The position numbers and the translations under genes were made by a program. A stretch of 54,586 bases of DNA. It comes from JAOZTV01 sp965371805 (GTDB taxonomy: Bacteria > Acidobacteriota > Aminicenantia > UBA2199). The stretch lies in NCBI GenBank assembly GCA_965371805.1, contig CBDUZW010000027.1:1-54586 (forward strand), written 5' to 3'. Under the pieces are notes generated by a model. The model did no database searches, had not been told where the DNA came from, and worked only from the letters and a program-made list of their open reading frames with translations. Shown here piece by piece: positions 1 through 7,887 of the stretch (position 1 is the stretch's first letter; each line of letters starts with the position of its first letter).

Positions 1-78
1 CACTTTAACGCTCCTTAATTCCATCATATTCTTTCATGGAACTTTTGGTGTTACCTGTTTTTTTATTTGATATCTAAA

Positions 79-126
79 AGACAGTGAAGTCTTGTTGGTT
101 TAAGAAAAAATGTACTGGCACCAAAA
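79..126. repeat. Degenerate copy of island hairpin repeat, downstream of KAP gene
   Basis: Plus strand: AGACAG at 79-84, about 31 nt, then CTGGCACCAAAA at 115-126. The same two blocks at almost the same distance (36 versus 37 nt) occur at 3301-3349 between the two island genes. Here the outer AAACTGG arm is missing. A 17-mer, GTTATACGTTAAAACTG (139-155), matches 14 of 17 bases at 3281-3297, which overlaps the outer arm of the middle copy. So the parts of the element recur around the 3' end of the KAP gene in a rearranged order. Function unknown; see the other copies. Confidence 0.5.
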
Positions 127-169
127 TTTTTAAATCTTGTTATACGTTAAAACTGTAGAATATAGGAAG

Positions 170-3100
170 TTATTTTTGAACTAATTCTACCAACTCATCT
201 AAAACTTTATATGTTTGTGGTAAATTTTCTTTGTAAGTGACAGAATAGTTCACCGTATATAATGTTTTTTCAATCTCTTCATATTTGTTAGATAGTATTT
301 TTTCCTTATGTCCTACCCAATATTCTATTAATTTTTTTTTATTTAATACTTTTGTAAATTGATTTATTTTGGGTATATATTCATACCTATCAGAATTGTT
401 TTTTAAAATACTTGAAAAGTTCATTAATAATATGTCTAAAAAATGTTCATAATTTTTTTCGTCTTCTTCCGGATTAAAACAAAAATTGAATAGATAATCA
501 TTAATTGCAGCACTTATTTTCCCTTTGTCTTTTTCAGTTTCTTTACTATCAATATTATAATACCCACAACCTATTCCATTCTCAATAATTGTATTTCCTA
601 ATTGATACATGATAAAAACCTTAATTTTAGCTTTAAAAATTAGAATATATGAATTAATATTTGAAATATTTTTGGATTTAATTCTTTCATCTACATAATT
701 ATAATATTCCCCACAAACATCTTTTAATGATAAACTATCAATTTCATCAAATATATTCTTTTTTTTATCAATATATTGAGCTTTAAATATTTGAAACACT
801 TTTTGTGAAATTTCCCTCATTTCCTCAATAAGTAATTGATTTGTATCTCCCTTAGTGGTAGCATTAGGATTTGCATGTTTTAAGATAGCTCTTACTATAT
901 TAAATATATCTCCACCTCTATCAGCACAACAATTCAACCGAAATAACATCAAATCAAATAAACCAATTACACCTCTATCTTCTTGACTTAAAATATCTAA
1001 TATTCCATCCTTGAAAGTTCCAGAACCAAAAATCCAATACGCTAATTTTATGACATTTTCATCAGTATTATTATTACTATGTTTGTTTTCTTGATCAGTC
1101 CAGCCAACTTTATCTAGTAATTTTATAATATAATAAATAAGAGTATTTCTAAACCCAATCTCTATTTCACTAATTTCAAGTATTGAATACTTTGGTAAAC
1201 TGTTTAAAGCATAATTTAAAATTTCAGAGGATTTTATAAGAGTAAATTCATTACTTTTTGTATTTACTAAAACTTTCCAAAGCATAGCATGAGGCTTTTC
1301 ACTTTTTGAAAAGTCAAAGTCACTTTCATTAAGAACTTCTTGGATCTGCTCTTTATTTAAAACACGACTCTTTATGTTTTTATAAAAATTATATTGATCA
1401 AATTTTGGTGGGTGAGCCATGTTTACTATCAAATTTAAGTAATTCTCAAGATTTCTATCCAAACTAGAAACAGTCCCATTAAAGCAAGCATAGCTTTTCA
1501 TTATTTCTTCTGTGATTTGATAATGCTTTAATGGTTTATCATATGAAGTTTTTAATCTCTCTGAGACTTTGAAAACTTTATTCAAAATAAATTTTTGGTT
1601 GCCATTTAGAACATCTTTTTCATATGTTGTGTATTTTATAGAATTATCATATTTAGAATCATCTCCAGATTTATAAATCAAAGAAAAATATCCATTTTTT
1701 TCATTTGTTTCTGTATTATAAATTTTTCTAAAAATATTTGGATAATTTATATAAATCAACAATAAATGAATAAGATCATGTTTATTAAAGTCGCTATTGT
1801 CATAATCTGTTTTATCTATTTCTAATAACGAGATTATATTGACAAGTCTTTTTAACTTTCTAGCATCTCCAATAAATGGGAGATATAAATGATATTCATC
1901 GGACTTAAAGATATCTTTTAAGCCTTCAACTGTTTTAGAATAAAGTTTCGGGTCTGCAAAAATATTATTTGCTAATGAAAGCTCTTTATTTTCAGTAAAA
2001 TATTCTAGTAGCAATTTACTATCTATAAATAAACTTATTTTAATATTTATAAATTTTTCAAAAAATTCAAAGATATCTTCTGCTATTAAGTTTTTAGTTT
2101 TGGGTTTTGATATATTATCTATATCATAACAAAGCACATATGAAATATTAGGAAAAGTAAAAGATTTTTTTATTACAAATAAAACTTCTTTTATTGAAGA
2201 ATAGTTTAATCTGTCTAAATCATCAACAATAATTATGATTTTTTTTTCAATATTTTTTAAAGCTGTTTCTAACCTATCAATTATATTATCAATAGAATCC
2301 GTATTTAATGGAAAACTTATATTAAATCCAAAAAACGAAAAAGAAGTTTTTATGTTTCTTAGTAATGTTGAATATTTTGAAATCAAAGAATTTATCTCTG
2401 GAACAAAAATATGTTGTTTGATTTCCATTATTAATCCACCAATAAATTTTTCTAAAAGTTTATCTTGATTTTCATATCTAAGGGGATTAAATTCATAAAC
2501 AATTATTTTGTTTTTATAGTTCTTAGTCAAATATTTTTTGCAAAGATTTACAAAAGATGATTTCCCCGCTCCCCATGGAGCTTCAATACCAAAAACTAAA
2601 CTTTCATTTGAGCCATTATTAAAAACTCTTTCTGCAAATCTCTCTGCTTTTTCAGTAAAATTAAATCTATCCTCATTTTCATCTTCTATTTCTTTATCAG
2701 CCACAAAGAGTGAGGTTTTATCTTCAATAATTTCTTTTTTTAATTGATATTTTCTGATTAAAAACGAAATAGAAATAAAAAATGGTATCAATAATAAAAA
2801 AAGCATTTGTTCCCATTTTAGTTTATAGATATTATTTTTGAGGAATTTGTAACAAAATCCGTTAAATACATACGATAAAAAACTTCCCAAAATCACAATT
2901 GACAGTAAATCTATTCTAAATTTTCTTAATATAATAACAATTTTCTTAATACATTTTTTCCTATAGAGATATATATTTATAATTTTCTTAATATATATTT
3001 TAGTATGAAGATATGTAATTAGGATTATAGTATATGATAATATAATAATCCAAGTCCAATTCCTGCTAGAAATCTTCAAACAATAATTGATATTTGAATT

Positions 3101-3232
3101 TGAGAGTAATTCAAATCTTTCTCCGAATAATTTAAATACCAATATTATTTCGGCAAATAGTACACCGCTAAAAAACAATTTAATTAACAGCGAAAAATTC
3201 GGTTTAAATAATTTCAAATTGTTGTCTTTCAC
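170..3232 (-). CDS. Membrane-anchored KAP-family P-loop NTPase
   Basis: About 1020 aa. Numbering from a TTG at 3247, four hydrophobic segments lie near residues 20-41, 65-81, 112-131 and 148-164 (two hairpins), followed by a cytoplasmic NTPase. Walker A is GIEAPWGAGKS (about 220-230) and Walker B is IIIIVDDLDRL (about 337-347); this pairing, with membrane helices beside the P-loop, is typical of KAP NTPases. The C-terminal ~650 residues are helical and unrecognised. I prefer the GTG at 3232 as start because GGGAG lies 6 nt upstream, whereas the TTG at 3247 lacks a ribosome site. It follows the nuclease-like gene on the same strand with a 145-nt gap that holds a hairpin repeat. KAP proteins are patchily distributed and some take part in phage defence; that role here is inference. 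Substrate or partner unknown. Confidence 0.8.
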   Translation of the reverse strand: MKDNNLKLFKPNFSLLIKLFFSGVLFAEIILVFKLFGERFELLSNSNINYCLKISSRNWTWIIILSYTIILITYLHTKIYIKKIINIYLYRKKCIKKIVIILRKFRIDLLSIVILGSFLSYVFNGFCYKFLKNNIYKLKWEQMLFLLLIPFFISISFLIRKYQLKKEIIEDKTSLFVADKEIEDENEDRFNFTEKAERFAERVFNNGSNESLVFGIEAPWGAGKSSFVNLCKKYLTKNYKNKIIVYEFNPLRYENQDKLLEKFIGGLIMEIKQHIFVPEINSLISKYSTLLRNIKTSFSFFGFNISFPLNTDSIDNIIDRLETALKNIEKKIIIIVDDLDRLNYSSIKEVLFVIKKSFTFPNISYVLCYDIDNISKPKTKNLIAEDIFEFFEKFINIKISLFIDSKLLLEYFTENKELSLANNIFADPKLYSKTVEGLKDIFKSDEYHLYLPFIGDARKLKRLVNIISLLEIDKTDYDNSDFNKHDLIHLLLIYINYPNIFRKIYNTETNEKNGYFSLIYKSGDDSKYDNSIKYTTYEKDVLNGNQKFILNKVFKVSERLKTSYDKPLKHYQITEEIMKSYACFNGTVSSLDRNLENYLNLIVNMAHPPKFDQYNFYKNIKSRVLNKEQIQEVLNESDFDFSKSEKPHAMLWKVLVNTKSNEFTLIKSSEILNYALNSLPKYSILEISEIEIGFRNTLIYYIIKLLDKVGWTDQENKHSNNNTDENVIKLAYWIFGSGTFKDGILDILSQEDRGVIGLFDLMLFRLNCCADRGGDIFNIVRAILKHANPNATTKGDTNQLLIEEMREISQKVFQIFKAQYIDKKKNIFDEIDSLSLKDVCGEYYNYVDERIKSKNISNINSYILIFKAKIKVFIMYQLGNTIIENGIGCGYYNIDSKETEKDKGKISAAINDYLFNFCFNPEEDEKNYEHFLDILLMNFSSILKNNSDRYEYIPKINQFTKVLNKKKLIEYWVGHKEKILSNKYEEIEKTLYTVNYSVTYKENLPQTYKVLDELVELVQK

Positions 3233-3291
3233 TAAACTCTCCCTCAAAATATATTTTAATTAATACTATTTTCTCTCAAAGTTATATGATT

Positions 3292-3363
3292 AAACTGGCC
3301 AGACAGCAAAATTAATACAAATGAATAAAAAATCGGCCTGGCACCAAAAATTCTCTCCAGTTT
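3292..3363. repeat. Imperfect inverted-repeat element between nuclease and KAP genes
   Basis: Outer arms AAACTGG (3292-3298) and CCAGTTT (3357-3363) are perfect inverted repeats. Nested inside are GCCAG (3298-3302) and CTGGC (3338-3342), giving a bulged two-stem fold. CTGGCACCAAAA (3338-3349) recurs at 115-126, and a degenerate form recurs at 5660-5671. The two-level stem and the placement after each gene recall integron attC sites. However, the core triplets do not clearly match the usual consensus and no integrase is present. A MITE, REP-like element or transposon end is equally possible. Confidence 0.6.
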
Positions 3364-3376
3364 TAATTCCAAAATT

Positions 3377-5599
3377 TTATTTATCACTTATCAATCGCTC
3401 TAATTCTTCATCAAAATATGTTTTAAAATCTTTAGCTTTAATATTGTCAATTGATGACATTAATTTTTCAGTTAAATTTTTTAAAGTTCTTTTAACAATT
3501 GTAGGGTTAGTGTTTTTATGTTCCTTTATTTTTTGGCTTACGAACTCACTTACACCCTGCGGAATATGATAACTGAGATTAACACCGAGTAAATTTGGAA
3601 AATACTTTTTATAGAGATGATCAATGTCATCTTTTTTAGATGCAAGTGATATGTATTTATACATAAAATCTGCTCTCATATAACAACTTACAGGGTATTT
3701 ATCTCCAAAAACTTCTTTAACAGATTTAAAAGTGTTAATCTCTTGAGATAACCACCAAGTTTTGTAACCAAATATTCCTGCTGAGTTAGTTTCATTATTT
3801 TTTTCTCTTAATTTATAAACATGTAATATTAATTTTGCATCAGCTTCTGCACGCTTTACTGAGTTTTTCTTATTAGGTATTAAATGTTCCATTAATTTAT
3901 TAACTTCATTTTTATCCAAAACTACTGCTTGGGAGGTTGTAGTAATATATTCAACTTCAAACTCCTCTTTTAAATAGAAAACAATATCCTCTCTAACATT
4001 GCTCAAATTAGGTTGAATAAATTTCATGAGAAAACTATTAAAATCAGTAATTTGCCCTCTTTTTTTAGCATAAAAATAAGCCCTTATTAAGATTTCATCA
4101 ATATATAAAATACTTATATCATCATCAAGATAATCTGACTCTGAATGTTTATATAAATCAATATATTGGTTGGATATTCTTTTAAAATGGCTAACTAATT
4201 CATCTACAATAAATTCATTGATTTTTAAACTAACTCCAGATGCTTTAGCTCCTTTTAAAAGATTCCAAAATCGCTTGTTTTTATTTTCTAAAAAATATTC
4301 CGATAAGGCAGGAACCAATATTGAAGTACCCACAAAAACATCTAATTTGTTAGCAAGTGACTGGAAAAAAAGGGTTATCTTAGGATCATTTTGAGTTAAA
4401 AAAACCATCATGTAGGTTTTAGAGAGTTGTCTTAAAAATTCTTTCTGAACATTGGATCCATTGTAAGCTATTTCCCTTATAGAAATTAACAACACTGTTT
4501 TTACTTTATTTTTATTTTCAAGTTTTATCTTGGTATCATCGACTACTCTACCTATAATAGTTCTAAGAGATTCATCTACAATTTCTTTACTTGCATTATT
4601 TAATATGAAATCAGAAAACTCAAGACCCTGTCTATAATATATGCTATGTAAGACTTCTTCGAATACATCATATACATTTTTTTTCACAACTTCTAATATT
4701 CTGAGATTCAAATTAATAAGTTCTTTCGATTCTTGTCTAAAATCTTTCTGAAGTTGTGAGTCTTTTATATCTCTTTCAGCCAACTCAAGTCTAGTCTCAA
4801 AAGGTAAACAAAAATGATTCTCTTTGGTATGATGTTTAATCTTTTGAAATGGTTTTTTGGATAAAAACAACAGTCTTTTACTAATTTTTTTTTCATGATT
4901 ATTATAACAAAATGTTGTAACATGGTTTATTCCATCAATAATTTCTTCTAAAGTTTTGAAAATATTTTTTTCTGATGCTGTTCCTTCTAATGAATATAAA
5001 ATTAGGCCATCTAAAATATTTTCTTCAATCTTCTGGTGACCTCCTTCATCAACTTGCTGCCTAAGAAAAACATATAAGCGAGGGTCTTTAGAAAATTCAG
5101 CAACTTCAATAAGTTTGCCTGGCTTGTTGTATTCATGAACATATGTTTCAACAAAGCTAGTATAAATATCAGCTGCTTTGGGTTCAGATATTATATTACT
5201 TATAAACCAATCCATATCATAAATGGTTAAAGGAAGTTGATATTTACCATAGAAATTGTCTTGTATCTTATCTTTTTGCTGTACTTTCCTATTTGTTACA
5301 AAATGTAATTTATCTAATTTTATCTTATTTTTTAATAATTTTTCCTGAGTTTGAGTTATTTTATTATCATCTTGTTTCCAATGGACTTCTTCTGTTGACA
5401 TTTGATAAATCAGTTTTGAATATTTTTTTCTATTGTAAACAAATTGGAATCCATCTATTCCTCGGTCTCCAGTTCCTCCAACTGGAATAAAGTCATCCCC
5501 AAATATTATTGACAATATCTTGTTTGCAAACTGTTCAAAAACAAACCCATCTGGCATATTGTTTAACACAATTCGTAATGCTTCTTCATCAATTTTCAT
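3377..5599 (-). CDS. Large protein with N-terminal Mrr/PD-(D/E)XK-like nuclease domain
   Basis: 740 aa. Residues 1-160 look like an Mrr-type restriction-endonuclease fold: E22 in an opening helix, a GGTGDRGIDG loop (41-50, D49 the likely metal ligand), then strand LIYQMST (63-69), where Q66 stands at the usual E/Q position. The expected lysine two residues on is S68, so activity may rely on another residue or be lost. The remaining ~580 residues are helical, without recognised motifs or membrane segments. The start is supported by TAGGAGTGG just upstream of the ATG. It is the first gene of a two-gene island with the KAP NTPase downstream. The nuclease-fold call is moderately sure. An effector (nuclease) plus sensor or energy module (KAP) arrangement is inferred from context only. 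Confidence 0.65.
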   Translation of the reverse strand: MKIDEEALRIVLNNMPDGFVFEQFANKILSIIFGDDFIPVGGTGDRGIDGFQFVYNRKKYSKLIYQMSTEEVHWKQDDNKITQTQEKLLKNKIKLDKLHFVTNRKVQQKDKIQDNFYGKYQLPLTIYDMDWFISNIISEPKAADIYTSFVETYVHEYNKPGKLIEVAEFSKDPRLYVFLRQQVDEGGHQKIEENILDGLILYSLEGTASEKNIFKTLEEIIDGINHVTTFCYNNHEKKISKRLLFLSKKPFQKIKHHTKENHFCLPFETRLELAERDIKDSQLQKDFRQESKELINLNLRILEVVKKNVYDVFEEVLHSIYYRQGLEFSDFILNNASKEIVDESLRTIIGRVVDDTKIKLENKNKVKTVLLISIREIAYNGSNVQKEFLRQLSKTYMMVFLTQNDPKITLFFQSLANKLDVFVGTSILVPALSEYFLENKNKRFWNLLKGAKASGVSLKINEFIVDELVSHFKRISNQYIDLYKHSESDYLDDDISILYIDEILIRAYFYAKKRGQITDFNSFLMKFIQPNLSNVREDIVFYLKEEFEVEYITTTSQAVVLDKNEVNKLMEHLIPNKKNSVKRAEADAKLILHVYKLREKNNETNSAGIFGYKTWWLSQEINTFKSVKEVFGDKYPVSCYMRADFMYKYISLASKKDDIDHLYKKYFPNLLGVNLSYHIPQGVSEFVSQKIKEHKNTNPTIVKRTLKNLTEKLMSSIDNIKAKDFKTYFDEELERLISDK

Positions 5600-5637
5600 T
5601 ATCCACTCCTATAATCTTTTTTAGTTAAAGGTAAATC

Positions 5638-5685
5638 AAACTGGCTTTGTTAAAACTAACTTGGAACCAAATCATTTTCCAGTTT
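5638..5685. repeat. Hairpin repeat at the upstream boundary of the island
   Basis: Perfect arms AAACTGG (5638-5644) and CCAGTTT (5679-5685), identical to those at 3292-3363. Between them lies CTTGGAACCAAAT, a degenerate form of the CTGGCACCAAAA core. The loop is shorter here (34 nt versus 58). The right arm lies inside the reading frame of a truncated DUF2130 fragment, exactly where similarity to its intact neighbour stops, so it probably marks an insertion or recombination junction. Confidence 0.6.
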
Positions 5686-5760
5686 CTGATGATATACCAG
5701 TTCATTTACATCAATTTCTTTCCCGCATTCGGGACATTTAATTTTAGTTTGAGAACTCAT
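5656..5760 (-). pseudogene. 34-codon remnant of a DUF2130 N-terminal zinc ribbon (copy 2)
   Basis: The ORF starts with ATG at 5760 behind AGAGGAAGA and ends with TAG at 5656-5658. Its first 25 residues match those of the neighbouring 95-aa protein at 17 positions, including the CPEC cysteine pair and the EIDV...ELV..HQ block. After HQ the similarity stops abruptly at the island hairpin repeat, and nine unrelated residues follow before the stop. It appears to be a tandem copy cut by the island junction. Whether the short peptide is made is unknown. Confidence 0.6.
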
Positions 5761-5767
5761 TCTTCCT

Positions 5768-6055
5768 CTACCTTTCGAACCTTGCTTTTAATTTTTTTTC
5801 AATAATAATCATTTTATCACTAATCATTTTAGTAACACTTCTACCTACTTCACCTTCAATTTGGATCTGTTCTAATCTAAAAGATTGCTTCTCTCTTTCT
5901 AACTCTGCCGCCTTTCTATCAAGATCATGTTTTTCCTGATTCATCTTTTCGTTGTACTCTTTCCTTATTATAGCTTCCAGCTGATGATGCACTAACTCAT
6001 CTACATCAATTTCTCTCCTGCAGTCAGGACAGGTGATTTTCGTCCGGGTACTCAT
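5768..6055 (-). CDS. Truncated DUF2130-type protein (zinc ribbon plus coiled coil)
   Basis: 95 aa: an N-terminal CPDC knuckle (C9, C12), the EIDVDELVHHQ block and then a charged coiled coil (about 28-95). This matches the start of DUF2130 proteins, which as I recall run to about 400 residues and have a C-terminal nuclease-like domain. Here the stop falls inside the coiled coil, so the catalytic part is missing. A good Shine-Dalgarno (GGAGG, 7 nt from ATG) suggests it is still translated. A second, shorter copy follows 7 nt downstream. It may be a pseudogene remnant or a small stand-alone zinc-binding protein. Confidence 0.55.
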   Translation of the reverse strand: MSTRTKITCPDCRREIDVDELVHHQLEAIIRKEYNEKMNQEKHDLDRKAAELEREKQSFRLEQIQIEGEVGRSVTKMISDKMIIIEKKLKARFER

Positions 6056-6086
6056 CTTGCCTCCATATCATCATTTTTCATACATT

Positions 6087-6210
6087 CATCTTCAGGCAGG
6101 CTGCCGCCGTTAGGGGTTGCCGGGAAAATATAATTAAAATTATTCAGGTAGTTTTTCATTAAAAATTCTTTTCAAAACCACAATAGATTTGGTTGCATTT
6201 TTCATGCCAA
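6087..6210 (+). repeat. ~120-bp dispersed repeat, copy 1
   Basis: Matches 16777-16897 in the same orientation. Shared blocks include AGGCTGCCGCC, GTAGTTTTTCAT, AAACCACAATA and TTGCATTTTT.ATGCCAAA in the same order and at nearly the same spacing. It contains the palindrome GGCAGGCTGCC. It lies upstream of the regulator gene at 6562. The rest of the non-coding stretch 6056-6561 holds three palindromes (next entry) and a possible promoter; I see no supportable gene in it. Confidence 0.75.
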
Positions 6211-6306
6211 AAAAACAGAAATTACCCGATAACTTTTATATATAGGGACTTTTGGCAATATAAATAAATATCTTAGAATCTTGTTTTCGAACTTACCGGG
6301 GCTTTT

Positions 6307-6480
6307 GTGTTCATTTTTTGAACACTTTTTTTTCTCTTTATCCGCATAAGCCTGTTATCACAGTATTTACAGCTTTTTCTGGTTTGTTCATATTTTGAAC
6401 ACTTTTTTTTGCCCAACTCCCCTACCTTCAATAATACTGCCGCTTTATGAGAATTATCACTGTGTTGATTTTTTGAACAC
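6307..6480 (+). promoter_or_regulatory. Three regularly spaced palindromes TGTTCA-N5-TGAACA
   Basis: GTGTTCATTTTTTGAACAC (6307-6325), TGTTCATATTTTGAACA (6385-6401) and GTGTTGATTTTTTGAACAC (6462-6480). The centres (6316, 6393, 6471) are 77 and 78 bp apart. The first lies 112 bp after the ATGCC of the dispersed repeat, exactly as in the second locus. The arms are 6-7 bp with an A/T spacer, the form of an operator for a dimeric regulator. The first two are followed by T8 and could also act as weak terminators. The last ends 82 nt before the regulator gene at 6562. Binding protein unknown. Confidence 0.6.
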
Positions 6481-6523
6481 ATTAAGTATTATCTAAAAAA
6501 CTATGGTTTCAATACAGGCTTAC

Positions 6524-6552
6524 TTGATAATATATTTTAAATATTATATAGT
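6524..6552 (+). promoter_or_regulatory. Possible sigma-70 promoter of the regulator gene
   Basis: TTGATA (6524-6529), 17 bp, TATAGT (6547-6552). Transcription would begin within a few bases of the ATG at 6562, implying a nearly leaderless mRNA. This fits the lack of a Shine-Dalgarno before that ATG. The region is very AT-rich, so chance matches are easy. Confidence 0.3.
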
Positions 6553-6561
6553 CTCTTTACT

Positions 6562-7887
6562 ATGCGAAAGAAAATATTGCTAATTGAAGATAGGAAACAA
6601 CTTCGAGAATCTATTGCCAGGTTTTTAAAACTCAAGAAATATACTGTTCATGAGGCTGAAGAGATGAGAGAGGCCTCTGAGAAAATGGAGATAAACGATT
6701 ATGACATTTTCATATTGGACATTGGACTTCCTGATGGAAATGGCCTCGATCTCTTAAAGAAAAATAAAACACTAATGGCAAATAAGACAATCATGATGAC
6801 TGCTAATAATACAGTTGAGGTTGCAGTGAATGCCATGAAATATGGAGCCTGTGATTATCTGGAAAAACCTGTACAAATGGACCATTTACTTGTAGTCATA
6901 AGGAAAGCGCTTGAATTAAACTCAATAAAAAATGAAGTTGTCATCTTAAAAAAGCAGATATCTTCACTGAGCAGTCTGGATGATCTTATCTATGAGAGTG
7001 TAGAAATGCGGGAAGTTGCAGCACTTGCAAAAGAGGCTTCAGAAAATGACAATAATGTTCTGCTCATGGGAGAAACAGGAGTCGGCAAGGATAAGATCGC
7101 AAAATTCATTCATAATAATTCAAAAAGAAAGAGGAATGAATTCCTTGAAATAAATTGCTCAACCCTTGTAGAATCATTAATAGATTCAGAGCTTTTCGGA
7201 TATAAGAAAGGTGCTTTTACAGGTGCCAATACTGCATTTAAAGGCAGATTTATTCAAGCAGACAAAGGGACACTTTTTTTAAATGAAATTGGAGAATTGC
7301 CGGTAAACCTGCAGCCCAAATTTCTAAGTGTAATTGAGTCTAAAAAGATCATGCAGATCGGGGTTGAGAAACCGGTTAAATCTGATTTCCGGCTTATCTC
7401 AGCTACAAATAGAGACCTGGAAATTGATCTTATTGAAAATAATTTTAGAATGGATCTATTTCAAAGGCTCAAAGAACAGGTTATAGTCATTCCTCCCCTG
7501 AGAGAGAGAAAAAAGGACATTTTAATTCTATTTCGACATTTTCTTAAAGAATTCAGCTTAAAATCAGAAAAGAAGATTGATGTAGTAAAAAATGAAGCCA
7601 AAAAACTTCTTATGGCTTATGACTGGCCGGGAAATGTAAGAGAGCTTAAACAAATCACGAAGATTGCTGTCTCCAGAACAAAGAAAAATGTTATTGACAG
7701 AAAGCTCATTGCAGACTGCCTTTATATTAATAAAAAAGATGATGATTCTGATTTTATCCCTTTAAAAGAGTATTCAGATAACTATATAAAGCGGGTTCTT
7801 ATTCTTTCAAATAATAATATAAAAAAGTGTGCAGACATATTGAAAATCTCACGAAACACCGTATATAAAGCGATAGATGATAATTAA
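6562..7887 (+). CDS. NtrC-family sigma-54-dependent response regulator
   Basis: 441 aa. Receiver domain 1-120 with acidic pocket E9/D10 and phospho-acceptor D53 (FILDIGLPDG). AAA+ domain follows with Walker A GETGVGKD (170-177), the sigma-54 contact loop GAFTGA intact (217-222) and Walker B-like GTLFLNEIGELP. A Fis-type helix-turn-helix ends the protein (about 415-440). It should activate sigma-54 promoters when phosphorylated by the kinase encoded immediately downstream, whose start overlaps this gene by 11 nt. There is no clear Shine-Dalgarno. Upstream lie three regularly spaced palindromes and a dispersed repeat shared with the SDR gene at 17175. Target genes are not evident. Confidence 0.9.
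   Translation: MRKKILLIEDRKQLRESIARFLKLKKYTVHEAEEMREASEKMEINDYDIFILDIGLPDGNGLDLLKKNKTLMANKTIMMTANNTVEVAVNAMKYGACDYLEKPVQMDHLLVVIRKALELNSIKNEVVILKKQISSLSSLDDLIYESVEMREVAALAKEASENDNNVLLMGETGVGKDKIAKFIHNNSKRKRNEFLEINCSTLVESLIDSELFGYKKGAFTGANTAFKGRFIQADKGTLFLNEIGELPVNLQPKFLSVIESKKIMQIGVEKPVKSDFRLISATNRDLEIDLIENNFRMDLFQRLKEQVIVIPPLRERKKDILILFRHFLKEFSLKSEKKIDVVKNEAKKLLMAYDWPGNVRELKQITKIAVSRTKKNVIDRKLIADCLYINKKDDDSDFIPLKEYSDNYIKRVLILSNNNIKKCADILKISRNTVYKAIDDN

Noticed and set aside
115..126. TGGCAC resembling a sigma-54 -24 element (also at 3339)
   Set aside because: The -12 GC is missing at the right distance, and the plus-strand direction would run antisense into the island genes.
6273..6482. 69-codon minus-strand ORF upstream of the NtrC-type regulator
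   Set aside because: It consists largely of the three palindromes and the T-rich DNA between them; its repeated Cys-Ser-Lys residues are just the translated TGTTCA arms. No ribosome site.
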